NCBI RefSeq assembly: GCF_022201045.2
Contig: NC_068559.1
Coordinates: forward strand, 24,249,501 to 24,313,500
Source: Citrus sinensis
Taxonomy: Eukaryota; Streptophyta; Magnoliopsida; Sapindales; Rutaceae
Length of the DNA: 64,000 nt
Direction of reading: 5' to 3'
The notes beneath the pieces were generated by a model. That model saw nothing but the letters and a program-made list of their open reading frames with translations. It searched no databases and was not told the DNA's origin. Position numbers and translations under genes: made by a program. Within the stretch, counting starts at the first letter, position 1. Each line of letters opens with the position of its first letter. Of this stretch, positions 11,753 to 23,215 are shown one piece after another.

Positions 11753-13566
11753 TCAGAGAGTTGTAATAACTGACCGGTCGAAGCTGTTCCTAGCTCTCTC
11801 CGGATGATCAATGCTGTTCCTAGCTTTCCCTGAGCGATCAACACTCTTTCTTGATTTCTCCCTTTTGTCAGTGCTGGTTCTCGATTTCTCTTTACTATCT
11901 GTACTAAGCCTGGATTTTTCTTTCTGCCCAGTACAAAGTCTGGCCTTCTCTTTATGGTCTGTGCTTGGCCTCAACTTCTCCGTTTTCTGTTCTGTATTGT
12001 TCCGTTGATTCTCTTGCTGATCTGAACTTTGTTCGGATACATTTCTAAGACGCGGTAATTTCTCGATGGCTGATATGAATTTCCTGAGATGCCTTAAGTA
12101 CTCAGGGTAAAGTTCCAAATTGCAGTGGTTTCCTCCTTTAAGCCACAGTGGTTCATACTTATCTTTACACAGCTCCCATAGCTGCTTACCGTGGGAAAAA
12201 TCCACAACTTCATCTTCAGTCCCCTGCAAGCACCAGAAAAATGCTTCAAATTGACAAAAATTAGGATTCGTCATTGTGTAATCGAACCCATAACGACAAT
12301 TACTCACATGAATCACCAGAACTGGGCACTCAACTAGTGGAATTTTATCAATGTTCTGGAATACAAACAAAGGGGTCAGTAGCACACTAATAATGGTACT
12401 TAAGAATAGAAAGAGTTTCAAAGCTTCAGTTTTTGTTTGATCAAAGGAATGACGCAGGAACTGAAACCTTGTAAATGTCAAACCAGAAAGTTCGTTTAAC
12501 AGGATACATGACACGAAGGCCGGAGAGGATTGGACTGTGAAGAATGACGGCTCTCAATCGAGGCAATCGGACGGCCAATTCCAGGGTAGGTCCACTCCCT
12601 ACCGACTGCCCATATAATATAATGTCTTCCTCCTTAACTCCGTATGTCTCTTCAAGGCATTTGTATGCGGCTTCTATGTCTGCGTATGTGTCCTGCTCAC
12701 TCGGCTAATGATTGGCACCAAACACAAATACATCAGCTGCATTAGCAGTAGTACTCTCTCTTGGCAACCATCATATAAAATTTAAATTTAAAACCATGCA
12801 CACTCCCCATGAAATTCTATTCAATAATTTTTAAAGCATAGCATGACGGGGAATTGTTTATCTTTCTCTATCTACATGAACAGGACTGAGACATATCAGA
12901 GACTTGATAAGTTTTACCAGATGAACTAACAGAGTTTGAATTATTCGTATGGATTTCTGCGTCTCCTTTGACTTTTCCGTATTCGACTAATGACACGTGG
13001 TTAAGGCTTGACTCGGTTTGATCACCCAGCAGTGTTATAACTTGTGAGAAGTAAATCTTAGAAGACAGAAAAGACGGGACGCGAATCAATAATATACCTT
13101 TCCAGAAGAATGTCCATAACCAGAATAATCGTACCTGATCAAGAATTAGCACAAATAATGTTTTATCCATTAATAACAAATTTCTGATTGTATAATGAAT
13201 CTTTTTCTTTAAAAAAAAAAAAAAGGAAAAAAGGGGGCAAGATTTGATTAAAGTTTAAGCTTACCCCATAAGACTAACGTTAAGATGAACACTGAGCTCA
13301 GTGAAAATGGGACACATCTGGCCGAGATCAGCAGCATTTCCATGAGAATACAACACAGTCAATGAAGCCGATGGGTTCTTCACATACATAGCAACAATCT
13401 CATTTCCTTTCTTGGTGCTCAGCTTCAACACGTCCACGTCATCTCTCTGATGGACGTCGGAGATCCTCAGTTTCCCAGTCGCTTCATCAACAACTATGTT
13501 ATACGACGGAGGGTTTGGCGGGAAGAACGCAAACTTTGCGGCCATAGATGATGTTGCAGTCCCCAT
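11753..13566 (-). CDS. ABHD17-like alpha/beta hydrolase with charged repetitive C-terminal tail
   Basis: Probable serine hydrolase of the plant ABHD17-like group; animal ABHD17 and some Arabidopsis members act as protein depalmitoylases. Five exons: 13265-13566, 13098-13134, 12468-12704, 12308-12355 and 11753-12223, all GT-AG, giving 364 aa. The start MGTATSS has Gly2 and Ser6, fitting N-myristoylation and membrane attachment. The fold shows [12 protein letters not shown] (oxyanion region), [13 protein letters not shown] and the nucleophile elbow YGQSVGSG (Ser147). GTEDEVVD supplies the likely acid Asp212, and GGNHCNLE the base His241. From about residue 275 the protein is a low-complexity tail of 10-12-residue units such as [18 protein letters not shown] and SVDRSGKAR. 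The catalytic residues are intact. The substrate cannot be read from the sequence. Confidence 0.93.
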
Positions 13567-16112
13567 TGTAATTAGATTGAAGATGAGTATATATTAGTTT
13601 TGCCCTTTTAGGTATGAAAAAGTTGACAAGAACTGCATGCTAAAGTATTTTAGGCTGTTTTTGAAATTAAAAAAAAAAAAATCTATAGAGAGACAAACAC
13701 AGAGATTATGAAACTTTTTGGAATCTGGGGTTTGGTGTTTTCTGTCAGTTTCTTGGAGAAATTTGATGAAGGAGCTATGGTGTGGGTTTATGGTTTTGAG
13801 GGAGAGAGAAAAGAAAAGAGATTAATCATGGAAATGACAAAGTTATCGGATGGAATATTTGTCGGTTATTACTATGAGAGAGTGATTACCGGTACCTAAA
13901 TGGTTAATTAAAAGTGAGATTATGGGCTTGATTTTTCCTTTTCTTTTTTTTTTCTTTTTAATAACAGTGTAAGTGATCAAATTATTTAATATTCCCTCTC
14001 CAAAAATTGGTTAATAAATATTACGTGTAATTCTGTATATTTACGTACCATATTTAAATTTTTAATTTGAAATTCAATTTAGGATAGAGCCATAAGTCAT
14101 TATTGTTCTGGTGGGCCACTGGTCCAATAATTGGAAATCATGCCTTTCGCCACCCTGTGTTAAGAGTGCTCACGACAATAATTACTGGGTAGATACAAAT
14201 CTTGCATCGCAGGCAATACATTCGAGTGAAATTATACTATTTTCAAATTTTTAATTTAACTCATGGGTATGGCTCAAACAATTGAAAAAAAAAAATGACC
14301 ATTTAGTTGGCCGCATTACAACTGTTACTCCACTGTTTTAATGTAGCAATCACATCGGATTTTAGAATTCATTTGAAGCTAGTAAGTGTGTAATTATTAA
14401 TTCTGAAAGCTGCTTTCGTGACGATCGCTCTATTTAAGAAAATAAAATGTGGGGTTTCCATGAAGCAAGAGTGGGCAGTAATAATGAATAATAGAGTGGG
14501 CTAATGACCACTTAAAAGGATGAATAAATAAATAAATAAGAGGAGGTGGGCCTGGCTAAGAGGAGAAGAGGGAGCACTCCCATTATTATGCACAAGAAGT
14601 TGCCTCTTTCCTTTTGACTTTGAAGTTTGTGGTTTGGCTTTCTGCCGAAGCCCACCCATTTTTAGATTAAGCATTAATTAAGAAACGCTGCTAATCATCG
14701 ATCTCTGAATTGTTCTGTTCATCCAGAAAGTTTATGATTGTACATTCAAACTGTGTGTTTTTTTCAAGAGCAAGAAGCTGCAGTTGAAGTCAGTCATGGC
14801 TCCTTTTGGGCAGCCATTAGTAGTAGCCTAGACATGGAAGCCCAAGCGTGCAGTGGTAAGAGAGCAAGTAATTGATCGCACGTTCAATCAAAGACCTTCA
14901 GGATAGCGTTAGAAAGAGAGACATGCTGTATTCAATAACGATAGAAACATTTTTTCTAACTTTTTTTTTTTAATTTCAATAAAGAGGAAGTTAAGAAATG
15001 AAAATTAATAATTCTCTTTTGATTTTCTAATCTATAACAAACCACTCCAACTCTATGGTTGAATGGTGGACACCTCTTCGTATATTGTGAAATTATTTTT
15101 TAAGTACTAATATTTTACTCCCTCAATTTCACTTATCAATTCTCAATTATTTTTTATTTTAACTTCAAATGAAAAAAATTACATAGAAATAACTTAAAAT
15201 TTTAAATTCTATAGATATTTTAGATTAAACATTGAAGAATTAGCACATTGTCTATCATTTTTCTCCCTTGCCTACAACAATACCGATCACCAACGATCCT
15301 ATAATTGTTTTTTTTTTATAAATAGGTATATTACAATAAAAATCTTACTAATATTACGAATATTTATAAACATAAATCTATTAAGATTATCTTGAATAAT
15401 TCTACTATAGCAGAGCTTGAATTTCTACCCTCACATAATATCAGAGAAATATCTATTCTACATCAAATTGCGGGAAGACAATTCTATCTCTAGTCAATTT
15501 TATTGAGAAAGAAATTGAGTCTCGGCCATTGTTGTGGCTCATACCCATGCACTCAAATTACACTCGAGCTTTGAAGATCATCCTAAATTTGTTTAGCTTC
15601 GGAATCTGAACTTGAACATTTATTAACATGGCCAGTTGTCAAAGATTTGAGAAGGCATTTGGGCTCTCCCTCAAAACGCTTTGTTTGATTTGTATTGTTG
15701 CCGCTACTGTTATTGTTGTAAATAATTATGAATAATTTTTATAAGAGTGGGGCTATATGTACTTTAAAAATTATTCTAAAACACTCATATTTTTATAAAT
15801 ATTTTGATTACAAAAATATACATGATATAAATTACTATTAAGGACACTTTATTATGAGCATGTATAGTATTATTACTTTGAACACTCATTTAGGGCACTG
15901 CAATTAATGTTTAATTTTTTTACCATTTTAAATCTTAAATTTTTTCTTCTAAATATTGTAAATAAATATTTACAAAAGAAACTAAATATGTGAAGATTTT
16001 AACTTTAACGCTTTTAATTTTCTAGTTTACAATACAAATAATCTTCCTTATTCTTCCCCTTCCCAATGGTTACCTTCTAAATTTTGTGGAGTTGAATATA
16101 ACGGGATGTTCA

Positions 16113-16230
16113 AGTATTGAAATTCAGTTTGAAGTATAAAGTTATGGCTAGAATGTGTCTCATTTGTAAGGTCATGATTCAGTATTGAAACTCAGTTTTG
16201 AAGTACAATGTTATGGCTAGCATGTGTCTC
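16113..16230. repeat. Tandem duplication, about 50 bp unit
   Basis: 16113-16161 and 16181-16230 match over nearly their whole length. Both begin AGTATTGAAA/AYTCAGTTT and end TTATGGCTAGMATGTGTCTC, with a period of 68 bp. There is no coding meaning in either copy. Confidence 0.8.
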
Positions 16231-17022
16231 CTATACCACATGTCTTTCCATAATTGCTGAGTGTAGTTAATCGATGGCTACGATTGAAAATTTCATCTTC
16301 AAAACTTGCAAAGCAAAGCAAGCCGCATCTTTGATTTGGCTAAGGATATATTGATTAATTGAATTATTTGTTTGAGTGTATGTAGCATTTTCATGAATGT
16401 GTAGAGTAACTAAAGATAATTAATTTAAAAAGGATTAAATGAGGGTACCTTTGGTATTTTAAAGAGTGTACAAAATATAATCTAATTTTTTAAAATTAAT
16501 AGATGAGTGCATATAGAAATTGAGTGCTTAAAGTAATTTGTAAATATTTTTTTATTAAATAACCGTGCTTTTAGTGAATTTTCATTAAGAGATAGAGTAT
16601 GAGACAGAAAAATAAATTTAAAAACAATAGTTATTTATTTAAGGATAATTTTAAAAATAAATGAGGTTAATTGAAAAGTGATGGATACGAAAGATAAAAT
16701 GAGGGTGTCAATTATCATTGCACTTTTTTCCTAATTTTTTGATTTATGGGTGGGGTTATTTAATTTATTATTTATAATGGTTAAATATTATTTCTATTGT
16801 AGTAAAAGTGTATATGATAAATATTTAGAGAAGGGAAAAAAAAGTTTAATTTATTAAGTGAACAAAGATGATGAATCCTCTCTCATTCACATTAAAAGTA
16901 GGTTAACGGTAAACGAGAGGTTAGCTAGCTAGAGCCAGAAAATGTACAATTATCTGAAATGAATCCATGATCCCTCAAGAATAACAGAGCGTTGGAACAG
17001 CCAATTCCGATTTAAAAAACCC

Positions 17023-17280
17023 ATGGACTCTCTCAGTGGACCGTTCGAGTTACTAGAAGCACCCGATCAATTTTCTGACTACACCCAGGGTTTTTTAGGA
17101 CTGAAATGGGGTGAAGGTAGCCATGTCGTTCTTCTCTCATCTCGATGTACAAATAAAGATCAAGCTAATGGTCTACGAAAAACTCTTTGTTTCGTGAGCA
17201 GAAGAAGAAAATTTACTGAAGACGCATGTCAAGAAGCAATGAACAAAGTGGTAAATGTGAACCCAATTACTTTTTGGTAA
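17023..17280 (+). CDS. Weak uncharacterised short open frame (85 aa)
   Basis: An ATG-started frame beginning MDSLSGPFELLEAPDQ and ending NVNPITFW. I recognise no family, motif or signal peptide. It overlaps a minus-strand frame at 17229-17438 that looks slightly more protein-like. It could be chance, a decayed exon or a real small gene. Confidence 0.12.
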   Translation: MDSLSGPFELLEAPDQFSDYTQGFLGLKWGEGSHVVLLSSRCTNKDQANGLRKTLCFVSRRRKFTEDACQEAMNKVVNVNPITFW

Positions 17281-17438
17281 AAATCAAGGTTATTGGTAGT
17301 CGAGCGAAGAGAAGATTCAAAGAATTTCTTTATCGCGCTTTTAATATCATCCCAATACATAGTCATAGTTCGAGGCACAGCTTGAGAACAAAAAGGAAGA
17401 CAAAAAACAAACAGAACTACAAAAGCATTCTCACGCAT
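17229..17438 (-). CDS. Weak possible small secreted protein (69 aa)
   Basis: From the ATG at 17438 the frame starts MRENAFVVLFVFCLPFCSQA, a hydrophobic stretch like a signal peptide with a plausible cleavage after SQA. A short polar remainder contains YWDDIKSAIKKFFESSL. There are no cysteine-rich or known hormone motifs, no clear promoter, and the length is within chance for AT-rich DNA. It is listed because the signal-like start is unusual among the spacer frames. Confidence 0.18.
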   Translation of the reverse strand: MRENAFVVLFVFCLPFCSQAVPRTMTMYWDDIKSAIKKFFESSLRSTTNNLDFYQKVIGFTFTTLFIAS

Positions 17439-18309
17439 TAGCAACAAGATCAAGGTAGTAGGTACGTACGTGCTTTGCTTTCTTTGCCTTTCCTTTCTCC
17501 CTATTAGTATTAACAGTCAAATCAGTTATTTTAATTCTGCTTTAATTTTAAACTAAAAATTTGTACATCCCTATCTGACGGTGATGGTGGTGGTTGTCAT
17601 GTGGCAAAATTGACATTAGTGGTAACACTGCACAATTTCCGATCACATCAGATTTTAGCAGCAGCTGGAAGTTTTAGACCTAGTGATTTTCGCTTAAGCA
17701 CAGTCCTCTAGGAACCACCACCCACTGATCCATAAGATTAAAATCAATTCCGGAACAATTCCGTCGATCTTCTAATTCCCTCACAGCTTTTTACACTTTC
17801 AAAATTATGTGTGTGACTCTGTGTACGGGTATATATTAAAACCAGAATCCGACCTCGGCATAAGCGAAGCAAAAGGCTCTTCTCGTTGATTGCATGGCGG
17901 CAGACAGGCGCTAAACACACGTTTCTTCCATTTCACGTTAACGTATCCACTATGTACCACCGTTGCGTTTGTTTATTTTGTGCACTTGCATGCCTCTTTG
18001 CTACCTTGTAGTCTAACTTGTTTCCGTTTCCTATGCCTAATGGGACCATATACATGTATAAAAGCTTTGAATCTTCGAGATTTTCGTTTCAAATATCGAT
18101 ACAATCAATCAACACATGGTCTGACTCGAGAGTTGATGCAGTTTTTTGGTACTACTACAAGATTAATTAGCTGTTGATCGCATAGTTATGCTTATAATAT
18201 TAGCTACCAATAGGGAGGATGTTTTTGTAACCAATTAATATATTTGACTTGGAGGCAAATGTATAAGGGTCCTAAAATCCGCATTTTGTCTTGTGCTTGT
18301 GTTTGATCT

Positions 18310-18317
18310 CTATATAG
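18310..18317 (+). promoter_or_regulatory. TATA box of the RGF peptide gene
   Basis: CTATATAG lies 85-92 bp upstream of the ATG at 18402, a normal plant TATA-to-start distance with a leader of about 55-60 nt. Confidence 0.45.
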
Positions 18318-18401
18318 CTAGTCCAAAAAGCTGCTTTGTGTTCTTTCATTTATTTCTCTCTTCTCTGCTGCCTTATTCTAGCAACAAACATATCCTAGAT
18401 C

Positions 18402-18977
18402 ATGGCTCCAATGAGGCTCAAGAGCCGCCTAATTGTTCTATTTCTGCTGATGGCATTGCTTTCCAACGCCCATTTCTACCAAGGTAACAGAGTTTCACAC
18501 TTTACTAAAGCAAGTTATTATTTCGTCTATCTTTTTAATTAGTTCTTGGTTATTAATAAAGAAAATTTCATTGGATTCGGATGCAGCTGCTGAAGTTGCT
18601 GGTGTTTCGAGAAGAAAGGTAATTAACCACTATATAAATACATACAAATGATTGATTTCTGAAGTAGCGTCGCTCTTGGCACGTACGAATGTGTGTAAAG
18701 TGTAAAACTTTTGATTTTAATTTTTCAGGGGGTGTTTAATGGTGAGAGTGTTGTAGTTGTTGCAATAGACCAAACAATACTGGCAGGAAGGAAGATGGCA
18801 GTTGTGAAGCAAAGATGTTATGAGAAAGGGAAGAAGGTGGTGGCTCATGCAAAATTATGCAAGAAAAATAATGCTGCTGCTTCTCGTAAGGTTTCTGAAG
18901 ATGGGGATGATAAAGAATTTGTAGCTTTCAGTGCTGATTATCGTGCGCCTAGGCATCACCCACCAAAGAACAACTAA
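18402..18977 (+). CDS. RGF: Root meristem growth factor (RGF/GOLVEN/CLEL) peptide precursor
   Basis: Precursor of a secreted, tyrosine-sulfated peptide hormone sensed by RGI/RGFR receptor kinases; in Arabidopsis it maintains the root stem-cell niche and gravitropism. Three exons: 18402-18483, 18587-18618 and 18729-18977, with GT-AG introns, giving 120 aa. Residues 1-28 form a signal peptide (basic start, then a Leu-rich core). A variable basic middle follows. The last 13 residues, DYRAPRHHPPKNN (108-120), match the family consensus: Asp-Tyr sulfation motif for TPST, His-His-Pro-Pro core with a candidate hydroxyproline, and a terminal Asn. The peptide ends exactly at the stop codon, so no C-terminal trimming is needed. 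The short middle exon of 32 bp is easy for automated callers to miss. Confidence 0.92.
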
Positions 18978-19475
18978 TTAGTGTAAATCCACAGTTTCCA
19001 TTATTAGTTAAGTTAACCGGCCAGTTTCCTTTACTCTTTTTTTTTTTTTTTTTATCTCTCTCTCGGCACACCTAATTGTTTTGTTTTCTTAATATATAGA
19101 CACTTTAAATATAAAGAAGATGCATGCTTAGGGTTCGAAACGTAAACCTGTATCTTCACAGAGCCCTACAATGCAATGTTGTGTATGTTGAGGTTCTAGT
19201 GGTTTTGATAATTGCCTATTTCCATTTTACTATTTCTTCCTATTTGTCTTCTGTAATTAGGCTTAGCGTGTGGAGTAATCAACAAAAAAAAATGCATTTA
19301 ATTATACTTGTATTCATTCAGGATTAGGATTCTTTCACGATCTGATCTCTTCTTGAGTAAAAATAAACATGGGTGATTGGTAGTTAATAAATAAAGAAAA
19401 TAAAGAAGTTAAATCATACTCATACACTATCATTTAAATACATATAGTACAAGATTATTAAAAGCTCATGAGAGT

Positions 19476-19701
19476 AACTAAAGTTGGTTAGTGTGAGTGG
19501 TTGGACACTCTCACTCCTTAAGAGAGGTTAGAAATTTAAGTCCCGCTCTCGTATGGAGTCACCACTTTGGCCAATACGTTACCCCTTACAGGCCGACTCG
19601 GTACTAGCAGGGATTAGTCTGGATTGTGGTATGAGTTTAAAAGTGTCTCCCACAGTTGGAGTCCACTCAAGACCACCTCATAATTCAGACAAAAAAAAAA
19701 A
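19476..19701 (+). mobile_element. tRNA-derived SINE (plus orientation)
   Basis: About 226 bp. A tRNA-like head with an A-box-like TTAGTGTGAGTGG and a worn B box precedes a body ending in a run of 11 A (19691-19701). Imperfect 11 bp target repeats flank it (CTCATGAGAGT 19465-19475, CTCGTGAGAAT 19702-19712). Its 3' half (TTGTGGTATGAGTTTAAAAG, then GTGTCTCCCACAGTTGGAGTC) is shared with the SINE at 49303-49531, so both belong to one family. Confidence 0.75.
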
Positions 19702-20731
19702 CTCGTGAGAATTCATAACAGAAGAAGATTTTTATCCATTCATGAGAAGTTGAACTCAAAATTTTCACATGCATGGTTTTATCTTTAGTAAACGACGGAG
19801 CACTCTCATTTTTTACAATCACCGTTAAAGACTAAACTAATTAGACCATTCATTAGAGATGAAAAGAGTGTCGTTATGTGAACCTTTAATTTCATTTTCA
19901 TATGCCTTGGCTGTGTTTTAATCTTTATAATTGTTTGATTTTCTAATTGTTGATTTCCCAATAAGGGGATAGTCAAAAAAGCTTTAAATTAAAAAAAATT
20001 AATTAATTTCTGTGGATTCTTATAAATTTTTTTAAATTAAAAAGAAAAAAGAAAATCTTATACCCTGGAAAAATCTATAATAACGAAAATCCTAAAAAGA
20101 TTTTAGAAAATACGGGGCTCAGTTTTGTCAAATCAACCGTCAGTATTCAAGCCTCCATGACCCAATGGCAAGTTAGGCGTAGTTGAAATGCCCGAAGTGA
20201 AATGAAGTTACCTATCAAACCCAAAGAGCCTGACAGAAAGGGTTGAATCGATCTCTCTTCTTTTTGTACGAAGAGCTAAGAAAGGAAAAGACTAATAAAT
20301 CGAGTGACTGAGGCCTTTTTCATTTTTCTTGCAATTTTACTCGGGTTAAATTTGCGGATGTGAGGCTTTGGCCTTCGAGTTGTCGTTTCAACTAGAGAGA
20401 AAGATGGAGGGAGAAAGGAGAATTATGATACGGCTACAGAGTTTTTTTCTTTTTCCTCTTCATATGTTAAGTAATAAATTAATAATAGCACACAGGAGTT
20501 AAAGCTGAATTTGAACAAACTGTGTCCATCGTCGGCTACTGTTGTTGGGATGCAGTCGGTGATAGGTCTTGTATCATCTCAAGTCCTTGGCATTTGAGCT
20601 AAAGACTTTTTGGCGGTATTCGCTTGAAACCCCCCAAAATGACGTGTGATCGATCGATCGATTCTCGGAAATTAAGTACTAGCACGAGTGTACTACTCGT
20701 AATTCTCACCATATTTAAGTATTTTGCCACT

Positions 20732-21176
20732 GGGTTAATTTTATCCTGCACCCAAATGTTTTAATATTTTTTACCACACACCTATATATTTCGACAATAC
20801 TCACTCCACACCCAATTTCGTTAATTTGACCGTTATGTTTAACGGAGTTATTTAAAATTTAAGTAAATATCCGAAATACCCCTTATCTTGAATTAGTAAA
20901 AAATAAAATGAGATAAAATATTAATTTAATAATTAATGTTTACATTAAAAAATTTTATTTAAAGGTAATTAATAATAATTCCATCAATTAAATTATCAAA
21001 TAAATTTAATTTATCATCATCAAATAATATTTAGGATATGAATTTCCAAATTTGCCATTTGATCGTTAGAATAAACGGTCAAAATAACGAATTTAGGTGT
21101 GAAGTGAGTATTGTTGAAACATTTGGAGACGCGGTGAAAAATGTTGAAATATTTGGGGGCAGGACAAAATTAACCC
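20732..21176. mobile_element. Mutator-like MITE with long terminal inverted repeats
   Basis: A 445 bp element whose two ends are inverted repeats of roughly 115 bp at about 80% identity, both starting GGGTTAATTTT. It is flanked by an exact 9 bp target duplication, TTTGCCACT (20723-20731 and 21177-21185). A long TIR and a 9 bp duplication are the diagnostic pair for Mutator-like elements. The AT-rich centre codes for nothing; the open frame 21038-21232 is just the right arm read through. Confidence 0.9.
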
Positions 21177-21637
21177 TTTGCCACTTGATAAAGTGCTTTA
21201 AAGACTATAGTATTGGTTCATACTACTGTTAACAGTCTGCTTATCAGTCGATACTTGCAGGAAGAAGGCCGTTATGATAAAAGAAAGGGGGAAGAAGACT
21301 GGATTAATAAATCATGAGGGAATTGATAACGCACGGAAGTGGGAAAAGTGGGAAGAAAAATTACAAGCACGTATAATTTTTGCAATGAACATACAAACAT
21401 TTCTAGGACCGATTTATGGTTAAAATAAAGCTTCCATTAATTAATAATATTAGAATAGTGACAAAATTTATCAATTTGATTTGATGCTCATTTTGAGTCC
21501 ACGGTGTGGGCCTCCATTTTATGTAGTGGATTTTGGGCTAGGGAAAGCCCCTGTGGGTGGCCAGGGACTGTCAGCAACTGTGATGAATACGCCACGACGG
21601 TAAAGAGGACAGAAGTATTGGCTAAAAAGTGTGTAGG

Positions 21638-22046
21638 TAGGGATGACAAAATTTGGGTCCAGGTTTGGATATGGTAATGTTCGGACCCTGTCTCAAATAT
21701 GGTTTTTGGACATCTAAGTTAGGCTTTTTAATTCGGGTTTTTGAAGCTTCAATTTTATATTTTATAATATTATATATTTATATTTTTTAATTTATTTCAT
21801 AATTTTATAATTTTTAAATTTATTTTTAATGAAATTATACATGAATATGAACTTCAAATGTTTAAAATTTTAAATATATGTAATAGATGGGTCAAATAAA
21901 TATAATTATTTAAAATAATATATATTTTATATTTTTTTAATACAATTTGGGTTTCGAGCCGGACTCCGGACTTATCAAGTAATGACTGAGATAAGCCAAT
22001 CTATATCACCCGGATCCGTGCGTAGTGGGTATTTTTTACATCCCTA
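21638..22046. mobile_element. hAT-like MITE, older copy
   Basis: A 409 bp element with ends TAGGGATGACAAAA and TTTTTTACATCCCTA, similar to the hAT-like element at 1892. GGGT/GGAC-rich subterminal motifs surround an AT-rich centre. The flanking 8 bp (TGTGTAGG and AATGTATG) agree at only five positions, so the duplication has decayed. Confidence 0.65.
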
Positions 22047-22285
22047 AATGTATGAGACATGAAATGAACAAGATCCCTTTATGTTTCTTGCAATTTAAGT
22101 GCCATTAATTATAGAAATTTTAATATTTGAATATGAAATGTTGTGAAATTTATTAATTGGACTAAAACGTTGGATCTTGACAAATTAATTAAGACATCAT
22201 TGTTTAAGTACATAAAGAAGCTAATGAATAGATGAACTTGAGGGAAACCTAAATTGAATACAAATAATTAATTTTCTCCCAATTA

Positions 22286-22541
22286 AGAATTTGTTTGGTA
22301 TTGAGATATTATAAATTTCAAGCCATAAGTGCTATGAAAAAAAAATCTTTAATTGCAATATAAAAATATATTGTATTTAGTAAATATGATTTATAATTGA
22401 TATATTTTTTTTATAAAACTAGTAAAAGTGTTATTATAACTTTTTTATCAAACAATTATTGGATAAATTTAAATTAGCTTAAGAGCCAATGCTGCAAGTA
22501 TTCCCTTTTGTACGGCTGCTCCACAATAGTACCAAACAAGC
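22286..22541. mobile_element. PIF/Harbinger-like MITE, decayed
   Basis: A stretch of about 256 bp. Its left end AGAATTTGTTTGGTATTGAG and the reverse complement of its right end GGCTTGTTTGGTACTATTG form an imperfect inverted repeat. The flanks TTA/TAA on the left and TAG on the right suggest a worn 3 bp duplication. Confidence 0.45.
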
Positions 22542-22704
22542 CTAGTTTTTTTTTTTTTTGGTCAATGATATGCATATTACAGTATAAAAAAAATTGTTGG
22601 CATATATTATTTTAGAATTTATTCGAATTTACATCCTCATTAATATTACAAAGAAATTTATGCCATCCAATGAGAAAAATAGCTACTCCTACTCAATTAT
22701 ATGA

Positions 22705-23215
22705 CTGAGGAAGTAGATTGCAATTTGTGGGCTTGGGCCGGGCTTTTCGAAGCTCAGGCCAATATCATTCAAACAAAGTACATGCCTTCAAAAAACTCGT
22801 CCAAATTTGGGAAGGCCGGACTTGGGCTGGGCCGGACTCGGGCCCGACATGGACTTTTTAAATTAATTATAAATTTTTTTAATTAAGAAAAAATATTTAA
22901 ATTAAAGATAATCATCTAATATATAATAAGAATAATAGTCTAATACATAAAATATTAATAATACAACCTAATCATATAACAAATACTAATATATAAAAAT
23001 TAAATTAATTTAATATTTTAAATTTTTTCTTTTTTATTTAAATTAAATTTATTTTTTATTCATAAAATTAAAAAGCTCGGGTCAAGTCCGGATTTTTTTG
23101 CTAAACCCTTATCAAGGCCAACACATGCGGGCTTTGTATTTTTTGAGACCATATCCAGACCCACCCCTTGAGGCCCGCGTGCCTGGGCTTGGGCGGGCCG
23201 GACTTTTTCTCCACT
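22705..23215. mobile_element. GC-motif repeat, probably a decayed hAT-like element
   Basis: Both ends are rich in GGGCTTGGGCCGGGC and GGCGGGCCGGAC motifs around a very AT-rich core, the same build as the hAT-like elements above. The right end read backwards gives AGGAGTGGAGAAAAAGTCCG, but the left terminus and duplication are unclear, so the boundaries are approximate. Confidence 0.35.

Larger units (their letters stand above)
13567..18401. other. Long intergenic spacer before the RGF gene
   Basis: About 4.8 kb with no convincing gene. The proximal part is the hydrolase promoter (it reads leftward). The rest is AT-rich, with a 50 bp tandem duplication at 16113-16230 and two short weak open frames near 17.0-17.4 kb listed separately. 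A loose inverted pair of TGAGTGYTYAAAGTAAT-like sequences near 15.88 and 16.53 kb may be the worn ends of an old DNA element. Bases 17500-18400 should contain the RGF promoter. Confidence 0.55.

Noticed and set aside
14780-14900. GC-balanced stretch considered as a microRNA precursor
   Set aside because: No hairpin with a recognisable plant microRNA could be drawn by eye.
22701-22886. Open frame of 61 residues
   Set aside because: It reads through GC-rich motifs of a decayed repeat and resembles no protein.
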